Below, one piece after another: positions 29,262-38,173 of a stretch of 64,000 bases of DNA; position 1 is the stretch's first letter, and every line of letters starts with the position of its first letter. The position numbers and the translations under genes were made by a program. The DNA lies in NCBI RefSeq assembly GCF_937128415.1, contig NZ_CAKZMJ010000084.1:1-64000 (forward strand). Direction: 5' to 3'. The notes under the pieces were generated by a model. The model saw only the letters and a list, made by a program, of their open reading frames with translations, ran no database searches and had not been told where the DNA came from. This DNA is from an uncultured Caldilinea sp. Lineage in GTDB: Bacteria > Chloroflexota > Anaerolineae > Caldilineales > Caldilineaceae.

Positions 29262-29648
29262 TCAAGACGGCGTCTCTTGAGAGCCGCCTTGCAAATGCAT
29301 CGCCACTTCATCCAGAAATGTCATCGGGTCGATCGGCTTTTCGATATAGCCGGTGCAGCCGGCCGCCAGCGCGCGCTCCCGATCGCCGACCATGGCAAAG
29401 GAAGTGACGGCGACGATCGGGGTGTCGTCAAGGGTGGGTGCCTGTCGCAGACGCTCGGCGACTGCATAGCCCTCGATGTCCGGCAGTTGAATGTCGAGCA
29501 GGATGAGATCGGGATGCAGCTCTTCGGCCAGCGCAACTCCCTCCAGACCGTTCGTGGCCTGAAGGACGGTGTGTCCCTCTCTTTCAAGCAGAAAAGTGAC
29601 CAGGTAGCGGTTCTGGCGATTATCCTCGATCACTAAAATGGTTGCCAT
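29262..29648 (-). CDS. Stand-alone response-regulator receiver (CheY/DivK-like)
   Basis: 128 residues from ATG 29648, which has AAGGAAG six bases upstream. All receiver landmarks are intact: VIEDN acidic pocket, phosphoacceptor Asp52 (DLILLDIQLP), VAVTSFAM and the lysine in GYIEKPIDP. There is no output domain. It lies between two large kinases on the same strand and probably receives phosphate from one of them. The DivK-like beta-5 KPIDP motif fits a phosphorelay intermediate. Confidence 0.9.
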   Translation of the reverse strand: MATILVIEDNRQNRYLVTFLLEREGHTVLQATNGLEGVALAEELHPDLILLDIQLPDIEGYAVAERLRQAPTLDDTPIVAVTSFAMVGDRERALAAGCTGYIEKPIDPMTFLDEVAMHLQGGSQETPS

Positions 29649-29732
29649 CTCTACTTCCTTATGAATAGACGTTGCGCAGTTGGCTTCTTGCCCGGGAAGC
29701 TCTAGAGTTTGAACAAAATCATCTGGCAATGG

Positions 29733-29765
29733 CGGCAGGTGCGGCTGGGAGCCGCACGTTCTCGA
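29733..29765 (-). repeat. Dispersed REP-like palindrome
   Basis: GTGCGGCT-GGG-AGCCGCAC at 29739-29757, a perfect 8-bp stem. Read on the minus strand with its flanks (CGAGAAC before, CTGCC after) it matches the copy near 56131-56160, so it belongs to the same dispersed family. A further GTAG-headed imperfect hairpin lies near 29790-29811. Confidence 0.6.
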
Positions 29766-29943
29766 TGGTCCGCAAAGTCTTGGGAATCGAGGAGGCGCAG
29801 CTCATAATTGCGCCTACAAGGCGCCAGAATCCTTTGTGAAATTCCATCCAGCTTCCTGGAGGTCCGTATTCTACAAGAAGGTTTCACTTGACTGCGTAAC
29901 ATAAGTTGTGAAGCCGTTCCAACTTTGTCTCCGATCGGCGCTT

Positions 29944-31914
29944 TCAAGAGGTTGGCGGGCGCAGCGGCAGATGCAGCGTAAAGGTGCTTCCGACGCCCCA
30001 CTTGCTCTCAACACTGATATAGCCGCCCAACAATCTGGCCAGGTTGGCGCAGATTGCCAGCCCCAGCCCCGTTCCTTCGTGACGCCGCGTCAGCCCTTCG
30101 TCGAGCTGCTGAAAGGGCCGGAACAGGCGGCCAAGGTCCTCCTCCCGAATGCCGACACCGGTGTCTTGCACGCTGATGAGCACCATCGGCGCTTCCACCC
30201 GACAGTGAAGGTGAACAGACCCTCGTTCGGTGAACTTGACGGCATTGCTGAGCAGGTTGAGCAAGATTTGCTCGACGCGACGGCGGTCGCTGATCACCTC
30301 GCTCACATTTTCATCGACGATTGCCGACAATGCGATGCCTTTGCGCTGCGCTGCAGGCATCATACTGCGCAAGACGGCCTCGATGGCGCTGCGCACGTCG
30401 AAGGGAGCAATTTTCAGCTCGATCTGACCCGCTTCGATCTTCGAGATGTCCAGGACATCGTTGATCAGCGCCAGCAGATGACGAGCGCTCTCGTAGACCA
30501 TTCCAAGCTGCTTCTTCTGTTCTTCGTTCAGCGGTCCGGCCAGCTCCTGCAACAAGACGCCGGTGAAGCCGATGATGGAATTGAGCGGCGTGCGCAGCTC
30601 GTGGGACATCGTAGCCAGAAAGGTCGATTTGAGTCGGTCTGCGGTCTGCGCCTTTTCCATGGCGGCTTCTAGTTCTTCAGTGCGCGCATGCACACGCGCC
30701 TCCAGCTCCGCCTCCAGCATCTTTTGCGGCGTAATGTCGATATGGGCGCCGAGAATGCGAGAAGGGGCGCCGCATTCGTCGAACAACACGGCCGCCTGCG
30801 CCAGAATCCAACGATACGAACCGTCCTTGTGGCGCATGCGAAATTCGAGGCGATAGTTTGGCTCGGAGACGACGAGATACGAGCCGGAGGCGTCGAAGAC
30901 GCTCGCCAGATCCTGGGGATGGATGCAGCGTCGCCATGCGTCCAGGGAGTTTTCCAGCTCATGGTCGGCGTAGCCGATCTGTTGTTTCCACTCTGGAGAG
31001 AAATACACTTCGTTGGTGCGCAGGTCCCAATCCCACAGCCCTACGGCGCTGGCGCTGACCGCCATGCGTAGACGTTCTTCGGCTTGAGCGCGACGCTTTT
31101 CCTGGTCGGCCATCTCGAGCGCAAACGCGACGTCGAGCGCCAGCTCCTCGAGCAACTTCACCTCATCGGCGTTGAAGAAGGCCGGCTCCGAGGAATACAG
31201 CGTAATCACCCCGCGTACGGCGCCGCCGGAAATGAGCGGCAGGGCAGCGATGGAGCGATACCCCAGTTCCAGTGCATATTTGCGCCACGGCGCCATGCGC
31301 GGGTCGTCGGCCACCGAATCGACGACGACAGGCTGACCGCTGCGCAGCGCGCTGGCCGTCGGCCCTTTGCTGCGCGGGGAGTCGTCGAGGGCAATGTGGA
31401 GCTGTTCCAGATATCCATTGGTGACGCCGGCGTGAGCGACCGGCCTGACCGCGCCGTTCTCTGGATCGACGAGGCCGATCCAGGCCATGCGCAGCCCGCC
31501 AACCTCGACGGCGACCTCGCAGGCTTTGGGCAAGAATTCCGCCGGATTGCGCACGCGCACGATGGTCTGGTTGACCTCGCTGAGGACGGCGTAGATGCGA
31601 TTCAGCTTTTGCACGCGGCGTTCGCTGGCCGCCAGTGCAGTGACTGCACGGCGGCGGCGCTGAAATTCGATGCGCAACCGCCAGGCGATGAAGAGCGCAC
31701 TGATGAGGACGAAAAGCCAGCCTTTGAAAGTCTGCCAGGTTGTCAACGTTGCTGCGTCCGGCGCCCACAGCGCAAGCGCACGATTCGACAGAGCAATCCA
31801 TAGGGCGCTGAAGAGGGTGTACGGGACCACGACGCGCCAGATGGTCTTGAACCCATCGAGTTCCACATCAGCGGAGGAAGTTTGAGACGGCGGCGAAGGT
31901 TTTCTGAAGGGCAT
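29944..31914 (-). CDS. Membrane sensor histidine kinase with GAF and PAS domains
   Basis: 656 residues. Two hydrophobic segments at about 28-48 and 66-82 anchor the protein, with only a short loop between them, so sensing is probably intracellular or within the membrane. A GAF domain spans about 105-270, a PAS/PAC about 285-400 (GLWDWDLRTNEVYFSPEWKQ), and a coiled segment leads to HisKA with His438 in ATMSHELRTPLNS. The HATPase has NLLSNAVKFTERG, DTGVGIREEDLGRLF and HEGTGLGLAI. No receiver is attached. AAGG lies seven bases before the ATG. It lies directly downstream of the amino-sugar operon on the same strand. Confidence 0.92.
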   Translation of the reverse strand: MPFRKPSPPSQTSSADVELDGFKTIWRVVVPYTLFSALWIALSNRALALWAPDAATLTTWQTFKGWLFVLISALFIAWRLRIEFQRRRRAVTALAASERRVQKLNRIYAVLSEVNQTIVRVRNPAEFLPKACEVAVEVGGLRMAWIGLVDPENGAVRPVAHAGVTNGYLEQLHIALDDSPRSKGPTASALRSGQPVVVDSVADDPRMAPWRKYALELGYRSIAALPLISGGAVRGVITLYSSEPAFFNADEVKLLEELALDVAFALEMADQEKRRAQAEERLRMAVSASAVGLWDWDLRTNEVYFSPEWKQQIGYADHELENSLDAWRRCIHPQDLASVFDASGSYLVVSEPNYRLEFRMRHKDGSYRWILAQAAVLFDECGAPSRILGAHIDITPQKMLEAELEARVHARTEELEAAMEKAQTADRLKSTFLATMSHELRTPLNSIIGFTGVLLQELAGPLNEEQKKQLGMVYESARHLLALINDVLDISKIEAGQIELKIAPFDVRSAIEAVLRSMMPAAQRKGIALSAIVDENVSEVISDRRRVEQILLNLLSNAVKFTERGSVHLHCRVEAPMVLISVQDTGVGIREEDLGRLFRPFQQLDEGLTRRHEGTGLGLAICANLARLLGGYISVESKWGVGSTFTLHLPLRPPTS

Positions 31915-31998
31915 CGATGACCTTCATATAGGCCGGCGGCTAGAACTATGGCGCTATGCTTACACCATTATTCCACAGATTTTCCGGCGGGTCAAAGG

Positions 31999-32844
31999 TC
32001 ATCCTTTGACCGCACCAGAGGCCAGCCCGCTGATCAGGTAGCGTTGAAAAAGGAGGGCAATCAAGATTGGAGGAAGGGCAGCGATCACGCCTCCCGTCGC
32101 CATCATGCCATAGTCGATCGCATGCCGACCGGTGAACTCGGCGATAGCGACCGGGATTGTCTTGGCCGCCGGGCTGGAGGTGAAGATGAGCGCAATCAAG
32201 AATTCCTCCCAAGAGGCGAGAAAACAGAAAAGGCCGGTCGCCACAATGCCGGGCAATGAGATGGGCAGGATGACGCGAGTTAGCGCCTGTAGCCGCGTAC
32301 AGCCGTCGATCATTGCCGCGTCCTCTAAATCGGCGGGAATCGTCTGAAAGTAGCTCCGCAAAATCCAGATGGCGAAGGGCATGATCAGAGACGAATAGAC
32401 GATCACCAGTCCCTGGATGGTGTCCAGCAACTGCAGATCGCCCATGACCCGAAACAACGGAATCACCAGCATGATCGGCGGCAACGTGTAGGAAATGAGC
32501 AGGACATAGACAAGCTGACCGTGACCTGCAAAAGACATCCGTGCGAAGGAATAGGCGGCCAGGGCGCCCACCGTCACACAGATCGCAGTCACTGAGGCTG
32601 CGATCGCCAGGCTGTTGAACAAGGAGCGCCTGAAATTCGCCGCCGAATCCCCGCCGGTGGCTGTGGCAATCTGAACATAGCGTTCCAGCGTCGGCGCTTC
32701 CGGAATCCAGTGCACCGGCACGCGCAGCAATTCCGCTGTGGAAGAGATGCTTGAGATCAAAAGCCAGATAGGCGGCGCCAGAATGACAATTGCCACCAGC
32801 GCTGCTGCAGCGTATAGACCTATCTGTGGAAGAAGGCGACGCAT
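31999..32844 (-). CDS. ABC sugar transporter permease, MalG-like
   Basis: 281 residues from MRRLLPQIGLYAAAALVAI. Six helices and the EAA loop DLEDAAMIDGCTRLQALTRV are visible. I use ATG 32844, two bases after the stop of the partner permease, rather than an upstream in-frame codon inside that gene. It is the last gene of the seven-gene cluster led by the ROK regulator. No ATPase is encoded in the cluster. Confidence 0.88.
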   Translation of the reverse strand: MRRLLPQIGLYAAAALVAIVILAPPIWLLISSISSTAELLRVPVHWIPEAPTLERYVQIATATGGDSAANFRRSLFNSLAIAASVTAICVTVGALAAYSFARMSFAGHGQLVYVLLISYTLPPIMLVIPLFRVMGDLQLLDTIQGLVIVYSSLIMPFAIWILRSYFQTIPADLEDAAMIDGCTRLQALTRVILPISLPGIVATGLFCFLASWEEFLIALIFTSSPAAKTIPVAIAEFTGRHAIDYGMMATGGVIAALPPILIALLFQRYLISGLASGAVKG

Positions 32845-32846
32845 CG

Positions 32847-33782
32847 TCAGTATTCCGTCTCTCGATTCACCAGTCGAATATAGAAGAAAGCCATCACCCC
32901 GATAAAGAGCGTCATCAGCCACGCCAGCGCAGCGCCGCGTCCCTGTCGCAAAAATGAAAAGGCCTCCAGATATGTATAGTAGGCGATCACCTTGGTGCCA
33001 TCAGAGGGGCCGCCTGAGGTCATGATGTAGATAATGTCGAACACCTTAAAGGCGTCCATCGTTCGGATGACCAAGATGATCGTCAGCGTTGGACGCAACA
33101 GAGGCAACGTGACGGACCAGAAGCTGCGCCAGGCGGAAGCGCCGTCGACGCGCGCCGCCTCATAGAGGGCGGGTGGGATTGTCTGCAGGGCAGCCAGGGT
33201 CAACAAAATCACCAACGGCGTCGTCTTCCAGACGTCAGCGACGATCACCATGTGCATGGCGGAGATCGGATCGCTCAGCCACGTGCGATAGCTGCTGATC
33301 AGGCCCGATTGGTAGAGCAGACTGTTGAGCGCGCCGTAGGAAGGGTTGTAGATCCACTTCCACATGATGGCGTCGATCGTGATCGGCAGCGCCCAGGGGA
33401 TGAGCACAAGCGCCCGCAGCAGCCCTCGGCCCTTGAAGGATTGATTCAGCAACACGGCGACCGCTACGCCCAATACCACTTCCAGAGCGATCGAAAGACC
33501 CATGAAATACGCCGTGCGCCCCACCGACGCCCAGAAAGAGCCATCCTGTAAAATATCGGCGTAATTGCCCAGACCGACAAACGGTTGTCCAAGCGCCGGA
33601 CGCTTGAGATCGATCACGTGAAGGCTCATCCACAGGGCGCGCACGATCGGGATGAAGATGAGGGCAAAGACAACGAGAAAGGCGGGAGCGATAAGCAGCC
33701 AAGCCAGAAACCTCTCTTGACGAGAATGGCTCATCTGGGTGCGTTGCGGGCTGGAATGGCGCACCGTTGAAGCTGTAGTCAT
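32847..33782 (-). CDS. ABC sugar transporter permease, MalF-like
   Basis: 311 residues with six membrane segments, EAA motif ALYEAARVDGASAWRSFWSV, and the typical MalF-family MTSGGPSDGTKVIAYYTYLEAF. ATG 33782 is preferred over the adjacent TTG because AGAGGA lies seven bases upstream. It follows the binding-protein gene after an intercistronic hairpin and is followed after two bases by the second permease. Confidence 0.88.
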   Translation of the reverse strand: MTTASTVRHSSPQRTQMSHSRQERFLAWLLIAPAFLVVFALIFIPIVRALWMSLHVIDLKRPALGQPFVGLGNYADILQDGSFWASVGRTAYFMGLSIALEVVLGVAVAVLLNQSFKGRGLLRALVLIPWALPITIDAIMWKWIYNPSYGALNSLLYQSGLISSYRTWLSDPISAMHMVIVADVWKTTPLVILLTLAALQTIPPALYEAARVDGASAWRSFWSVTLPLLRPTLTIILVIRTMDAFKVFDIIYIMTSGGPSDGTKVIAYYTYLEAFSFLRQGRGAALAWLMTLFIGVMAFFYIRLVNRETEY

Positions 33783-33803
33783 CAATCGGTCCTCTGGTCA
33801 GAC

Positions 33804-33844
33804 GTCGTCTGCGCAACAGACGTTCTTTCTGCTGCGCAGACGAC
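33804..33844 (-). promoter_or_regulatory. Intercistronic stem-loop between binding protein and permease
   Basis: GTCGTCTGCGCA (33804-33815) and its exact complement (33833-33844) form a 12-bp stem with a 17-base loop. It lies 17 bases after the binding-protein stop and just upstream of the permease ribosome-binding site. Such hairpins protect the upstream cistron or attenuate readthrough, giving binding protein in excess over permease. Confidence 0.6.
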
Positions 33845-33861
33845 AGGTCAGAGAGATGGCG

Positions 33862-35163
33862 TCACTGATACTGTTCGCGCACTTTCAGGATCGCCGCTTC
33901 TGCGTCCGCCAGCGCCTGCTCCGGCGTCTTGGCGCCGGTGAGGGCTGCCTGCACTTCTCGCGCAATAATCTCAGACGTCTCCGAATAATACGGCACGATC
34001 GGGCGGTTGCGGAGGAAAGCATATTGCTGTTTAGAGACGTTCACAAAATCCTGCTCTCGCGCCACAGCTGGCTGCATCTCTAATAACTCCGGATCATCGA
34101 AGAGCGATTTCCAGATCGGCAGTGCATTCTGGGAGTAGCGTTTTTGCACATCTTTGCTGGAAAGGAACTGAATGTACTCCCACGCCCGATCTGGATTCTG
34201 CGAACTCTTCATGATAGCGAGGCCCATGCCGCCATTGATGGTGGCGCTGGGCTCAACTTCGCCAGGCATCAACGTCACAATTGCGTTGCCCACGATCTGT
34301 GACTCCGCCGGATCGTTGGCAAGGTTCAGCTGGTACGCCCAGTTGACGGAAAAGAGCGAGGCGCCCTGCGAAAACGTGCGACGCACTTCCTCGTAAGTGG
34401 ACTCCAGCGACGCCGGATTGATCAATCCGTCTTTGAGACCGTTCACCATGAAATTCAGTGCAGCCAGTCCTTCCTGGCTATTGAAGGTGGGCTTGCCTTC
34501 TTCATCGAAGAACGAGCCGCCGAAGGCGAAGAGATAATAAGCGAAGGCAATGGTCAGGCCCTCATCCTGCTGGAAATACTCAATGAAAGGATATTCAACC
34601 AGACCCTGGGCTTTGGCGGCCAGGCCCATCTCGCGCAGTTCACTCCATGTCTTTGGAGGCGCCGAGAAACCAGCCTTCTCCAGCATTTCTTTGTTGTAAT
34701 AGAGATACAACACATCATTCAACCATGGCATCCCGTAGAGTCGCCCCTGCCATGTCACTGCCTCCAGCGCCCCAGGCCAGATGTCCGCCCGCACATCTTC
34801 TGGAATGCGATCGGTCACGTCGAGAATGAAGTCGGCGGAGGCGAATTCGGCCGGCCAAATGCAGTCCATCAGCACGACGTCGTAACCGCCGGCGCCGGCG
34901 GCGGCAGCCGTGACGATCTTGTCGTGCAGGGCTTCGTAGGCGACAAAATCAAGCTGCACGTCAACGTCGAGATTCTGCGCCTCGTATTCCTGAGTGATCG
35001 CCTCGATGTCGCTCTGCTGGTAACCGGCCTGTTGCATGAACAGCGCGCGCAGCACCGTCTGCGTGCTCGGAGCCGGCGCCGCCGACGGCGCAGCGACAGG
35101 CGCCGTACACCCTATCAACAGAGAAAGAACTAAGAAAAAAGAGACCCAGCGGACGAGTTGCAT
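33862..35163 (-). CDS. ABC sugar transporter, family 1 solute-binding lipoprotein
   Basis: 433 residues. The signal peptide ends LSLLIGC, with Cys19 the lipidation site, followed by a proline/alanine linker. Family 1 features include YDVVLMDCIWPAEFASADFILDVTDRIPED, GRLYGMPWLNDVLYLYYNKEMLEKAGF and INGGMGLAIMKSSQNPDRAWEYIQFL. A very strong AAAGGAGG precedes the ATG at nine bases. Located between catabolic genes and two permeases, it should bind the substrate of the downstream enzymes, inferred to be an amino sugar or derivative. Confidence 0.9.
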   Translation of the reverse strand: MQLVRWVSFFLVLSLLIGCTAPVAAPSAAPAPSTQTVLRALFMQQAGYQQSDIEAITQEYEAQNLDVDVQLDFVAYEALHDKIVTAAAAGAGGYDVVLMDCIWPAEFASADFILDVTDRIPEDVRADIWPGALEAVTWQGRLYGMPWLNDVLYLYYNKEMLEKAGFSAPPKTWSELREMGLAAKAQGLVEYPFIEYFQQDEGLTIAFAYYLFAFGGSFFDEEGKPTFNSQEGLAALNFMVNGLKDGLINPASLESTYEEVRRTFSQGASLFSVNWAYQLNLANDPAESQIVGNAIVTLMPGEVEPSATINGGMGLAIMKSSQNPDRAWEYIQFLSSKDVQKRYSQNALPIWKSLFDDPELLEMQPAVAREQDFVNVSKQQYAFLRNRPIVPYYSETSEIIAREVQAALTGAKTPEQALADAEAAILKVREQYQ

Positions 35164-35302
35164 GTTGACTTTCCTCCTTTATTTGATGGTTTGCAGCTTC
35201 ATTGCACCAAAGACCCGGAATTCTGGATGACGCACACGCAACCATATCAGTACAACCGACGAAACCACATCGATGGCTATCGATGGCTCGTCTCAAGCCA
35301 AT

Positions 35303-36352
35303 TCACCCTTCGAGCAAGGAATCTTTCAGCGGATAACGGCCATATTCGTCGGCTGCGGCGACCAGCGCCTCCAGGTTTTCATACGGCGTATCGCGCGGCA
35401 GCTCGCAGCCCGGGCTCAAAATAAAGCCGCCATCCATCCCCCCCTCCCGCAAACAACGTCGCACCTCTGCGCGCACTTGCTCTGGAGTGCCGGCCAGCAT
35501 CACTCGAGCCGGGTCGATGTTGCCTTTGACGCACATCTTATGGCCGAGAATCGCCTTGGCTTCCTTCAAGTCGATCAGGGAGTCGAGGTTGATGATGTCC
35601 AACTCTAACTCTGCAAAAAGCGGAAGCAGCGCCGTTGTGTTCCCGCAGGCGTGATATTTGATGCGCACACCGGTTTTCTTCAAGGAGGAGATCAGTTCGG
35701 AAACGTAGGGGAAATTGTACTCTCGGTAATGCCGCGGCGAAACCAACGACGCAACAGCATCGCCTACGCCGATGTAGCGAGCGCCCGCCTCAACCTGCGC
35801 TAAACCAAAGGCAAGCTCCATCTCTGTGGCAAAACGCATCAACGCATGCACCATCTTGGGGTGCTCGTAGAGATCCGTCATCAGATTGCTCAGCCCGCGC
35901 AGCATGGCCGCTTCCTGGAACGGCGCCTCCACCCACCCATACACCACCTGGCCATCGCCCAATTCGCGTTGCAGAATGCGCAGGGCCTTGATCTGCTCGT
36001 GCATGCGGTTCGGGCCAAGTGGATCGGGCAAACGCAACTTTTTCAGATCATCCGGCCCTTTGATCAAAGAGTCATCCCCAGGTGCGCCGGGAACTTCGTC
36101 CTCCTGCCAGATGACAGGCGCACCGACCGTCTCCGACTCGCGCACGGCGTCTGAGGTGACGTTGACGCTGTCGTAGCCGAAGCGCCGGATGGATTGAAGT
36201 TGGGCGCTCGCCATCACCTCGCCGTAGCGGCAATAGTCGCTGTATTTGACGCCTGCCAGCCGGGCGGCGAAAGTCATGATCAAAGGGCTGACCGGAACTC
36301 GATCCGGTTGACGCAAATTGCAAACCGCCTCGTAGCGTTCATACGAATTCAT
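35303..36352 (-). CDS. UroD-superfamily protein (methyltransferase-like, MtaA/CmuA type)
   Basis: 349 residues. The TIM-barrel of the uroporphyrinogen decarboxylase superfamily is recognisable from QPDRVPVSPLI, YHACGNTTALLPLFAELELDIINLD and KGNIDPARVM. His234 and Cys236 (HACGN) with Cys316 (SPGCELP) match the zinc-binding set of corrinoid methyltransferases rather than HemE, which lacks them. No corrinoid protein or haem gene lies nearby. In this sugar-uptake setting the protein could act in demethylation or C1 transfer from a substrate, but many ABC-sugar loci carry UroD homologues of unknown role. It begins three bases after the NagB-like stop, so the two are co-translated. Confidence 0.85.
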   Translation of the reverse strand: MNSYERYEAVCNLRQPDRVPVSPLIMTFAARLAGVKYSDYCRYGEVMASAQLQSIRRFGYDSVNVTSDAVRESETVGAPVIWQEDEVPGAPGDDSLIKGPDDLKKLRLPDPLGPNRMHEQIKALRILQRELGDGQVVYGWVEAPFQEAAMLRGLSNLMTDLYEHPKMVHALMRFATEMELAFGLAQVEAGARYIGVGDAVASLVSPRHYREYNFPYVSELISSLKKTGVRIKYHACGNTTALLPLFAELELDIINLDSLIDLKEAKAILGHKMCVKGNIDPARVMLAGTPEQVRAEVRRCLREGGMDGGFILSPGCELPRDTPYENLEALVAAADEYGRYPLKDSLLEG

Positions 36353-36355
36353 GAG

Positions 36356-37282
36356 TTAGTGCATCTCCACCGCGCACACGCCGATGCCGCTTCGCAAGAA
36401 ATTAAATTGAACATTCGGGTGATCGGCCAACAAAGACATCGGCACTGAGGTGTCGACGATCCGTTTGGAAATCATGAGCGTGGTCAATCGTTGCCCAAAC
36501 GGATTGTCGTGTTTGCCTGCGTGCCAGATAGAAACCTTTTCTGCGCGCCAGGTTTCGAGAGGACCGACGGTCACCGCTTTCGTCGGCACATTCTGCACCA
36601 CCCCACCGCCTGACGTTCTTGCGTTCTGAATAATGGTCATGGGGTGCAAATCGACTACGCGGGTGCCCAGTTGGCGATACACCTCAGGCGGAGGCGGCGT
36701 TTCCGTCCAGGGCGGTTCGCGTCGGGGCGGATCGTTGAACGCCCAATGTTTCACCTCGCCCTGCCCCCCTTGCATGATGACGCAGCGCGCCCGCGACCAG
36801 CTTGCGATATACTCGGTGGGGTCAGCTTTGGGAAAATGGATGTTCTCGGGCGGCATGCGTAAATCTGGCCGGATGCGATTGAAGCAAAGCTCCATGTCGG
36901 CTCGGGCGAAGCTCAACGGAAAGTCGATAGGCGCTTCCTTGCCGTCGATCACCCATTCATCCATGCCCCAAAAGTGAGCATAGCGCAGGTCGAGCTCCAG
37001 CTCGTTCACCAGTTGAGCCACCAACGGCAACTGTTCGGTGGGGCCGATCGGCCCACAGATGCCGGCCGGCTGCTCCGGCGTCGCCTGCTGCCAGGCATGA
37101 ATGTACTCGAGCGCTTCGGCCAGATAAAACTCTTCTACGGTGTCGTAGATTTTCACGGTGAAGCCGGGGCGGCTGAGCGCAACCAAGTCTTCCGGGGTTA
37201 GTCGCGCCGCGTCATCAAGGATTTCGCGATCGAGTGTTGTGTAATCCCACCAATCAGGCGCCACAATGCTCAGCGGTCTCAT
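36356..37282 (-). CDS. Glucosamine-6-phosphate isomerase/deaminase-like protein
   Basis: 308 residues of the NagB/6-phosphogluconolactonase superfamily. Visible are ICGPIGPTEQLPLVAQLVNE in place of the usual GST-P phosphate loop, WGMDEW (Asp108, Glu109) at the catalytic-acid site, MQGGQGEVKHWAFNDP in place of the G-x-G-x-D-G-H-I-A-F-N motif, and a conserved GGGVVQNVPTKAVTVG (normally R-x-x-T-V-G). The histidine of the D-G-H motif is displaced, so substrate or chemistry may differ from NagB. GAGGGAAAACT upstream supports the ATG. Neighbours (PIG-L deacetylase, ROK regulator, sugar importer) fit amino-sugar use. Confidence 0.75.
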   Translation of the reverse strand: MRPLSIVAPDWWDYTTLDREILDDAARLTPEDLVALSRPGFTVKIYDTVEEFYLAEALEYIHAWQQATPEQPAGICGPIGPTEQLPLVAQLVNELELDLRYAHFWGMDEWVIDGKEAPIDFPLSFARADMELCFNRIRPDLRMPPENIHFPKADPTEYIASWSRARCVIMQGGQGEVKHWAFNDPPRREPPWTETPPPPEVYRQLGTRVVDLHPMTIIQNARTSGGGVVQNVPTKAVTVGPLETWRAEKVSIWHAGKHDNPFGQRLTTLMISKRIVDTSVPMSLLADHPNVQFNFLRSGIGVCAVEMH

Positions 37283-37345
37283 AGTTTTCCCTCTGAATCA
37301 GTGCTCTGAATTTTTTCGCCAAAAAGCTGCAAACCCCTTCGCCGC

Positions 37346-38152
37346 CTACTTCAATTCCAAATGCAGCACGCGCTCCCCGAGTGCATCCACCAGGGGGTCA
37401 TCTTCCTCCCTACAGTACCCAAGGGAAAGATGGCGCGTCCATCCTTCCGCGTACAGAAAACGACCGGACAGCTCCCCAACCCGTCGGCTCATTGCCTCCA
37501 TGTGGGCGACGAAGGCTCCGATTCCCTGGCTGGCTTCCAGCCATTCTTTCTGGCTGCGATGCATCTCCAACATCCGGCGCTTTAAGGGCAGAACATCGCT
37601 GATGTCCACATAGTATTCTGCATGCACAACCCTTCCCATCGGGTCTCGCAAGCCATAGGGCATAGCGTGATAGATGGTGACAGGCGCATCGACCGGAGGA
37701 CGGGGTGGGTCGGTCACATAGTTCGGCGCCCCACGCACAAAAGCGGCCGAAAGCGCCAGCCGACAGGTGTTCATGTGATCTTCCATGTAATCAACCGGCG
37801 GATGGGTGAGCAGAATCGTAGGCGCGACCTCTCGAACGACGGCAGCCAGTCGCCTCAACGTCACCGGCTCATAAAAGATGCCCATATCCGGGCAGATGCT
37901 CTCATGATAGACTGCGCCTAACAAGGCCGCGGCCTCGATGGACTCCTGCCGACGGATGGAGGCAGTCGTTACGGCGTCCCATCTCACGCTGCCTAACGAA
38001 CCATCTGCAACCGTCATGCAATGAATTTCGTAGCCAGCCTGACGAAGCAAAATAAGCGTACCCGCCATCATGAATTCGAGGTCGTCAGGATGCGCAACGA
38101 TGGCGAAGGCGCGTTTGGATGAAACAATACTCATAGGGCGACTTTTATCCAT
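37346..38152 (-). CDS. PIG-L/LmbE-family N-deacetylase
   Basis: 268 residues. The metal-binding motif AHPDD is at 20-24, with the aspartate base, and the second ligand region is HPPVDYMEDH. Family members remove N-acetyl groups from N-acetylglucosaminyl substrates using zinc. A second in-frame ATG at 38134 gives a start just before SIVSSKRAFAIVAHPDD; neither has a strong Shine-Dalgarno sequence, so the N-terminus is uncertain by six residues. It lies between the ROK regulator and the NagB-like gene, giving a deacetylation-then-deamination logic to the operon. Confidence 0.87.
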   Translation of the reverse strand: MDKSRPMSIVSSKRAFAIVAHPDDLEFMMAGTLILLRQAGYEIHCMTVADGSLGSVRWDAVTTASIRRQESIEAAALLGAVYHESICPDMGIFYEPVTLRRLAAVVREVAPTILLTHPPVDYMEDHMNTCRLALSAAFVRGAPNYVTDPPRPPVDAPVTIYHAMPYGLRDPMGRVVHAEYYVDISDVLPLKRRMLEMHRSQKEWLEASQGIGAFVAHMEAMSRRVGELSGRFLYAEGWTRHLSLGYCREEDDPLVDALGERVLHLELK

Positions 38153-38173
38153 GCCACCGTAGATAGCACCTTT

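Noticed and set aside
35303..36352. Calling the UroD-family gene hemE
   Set aside because: The H-x-C-G-N and second cysteine motifs are those of zinc-dependent methyltransferases, and the gene sits in a sugar-uptake operon.
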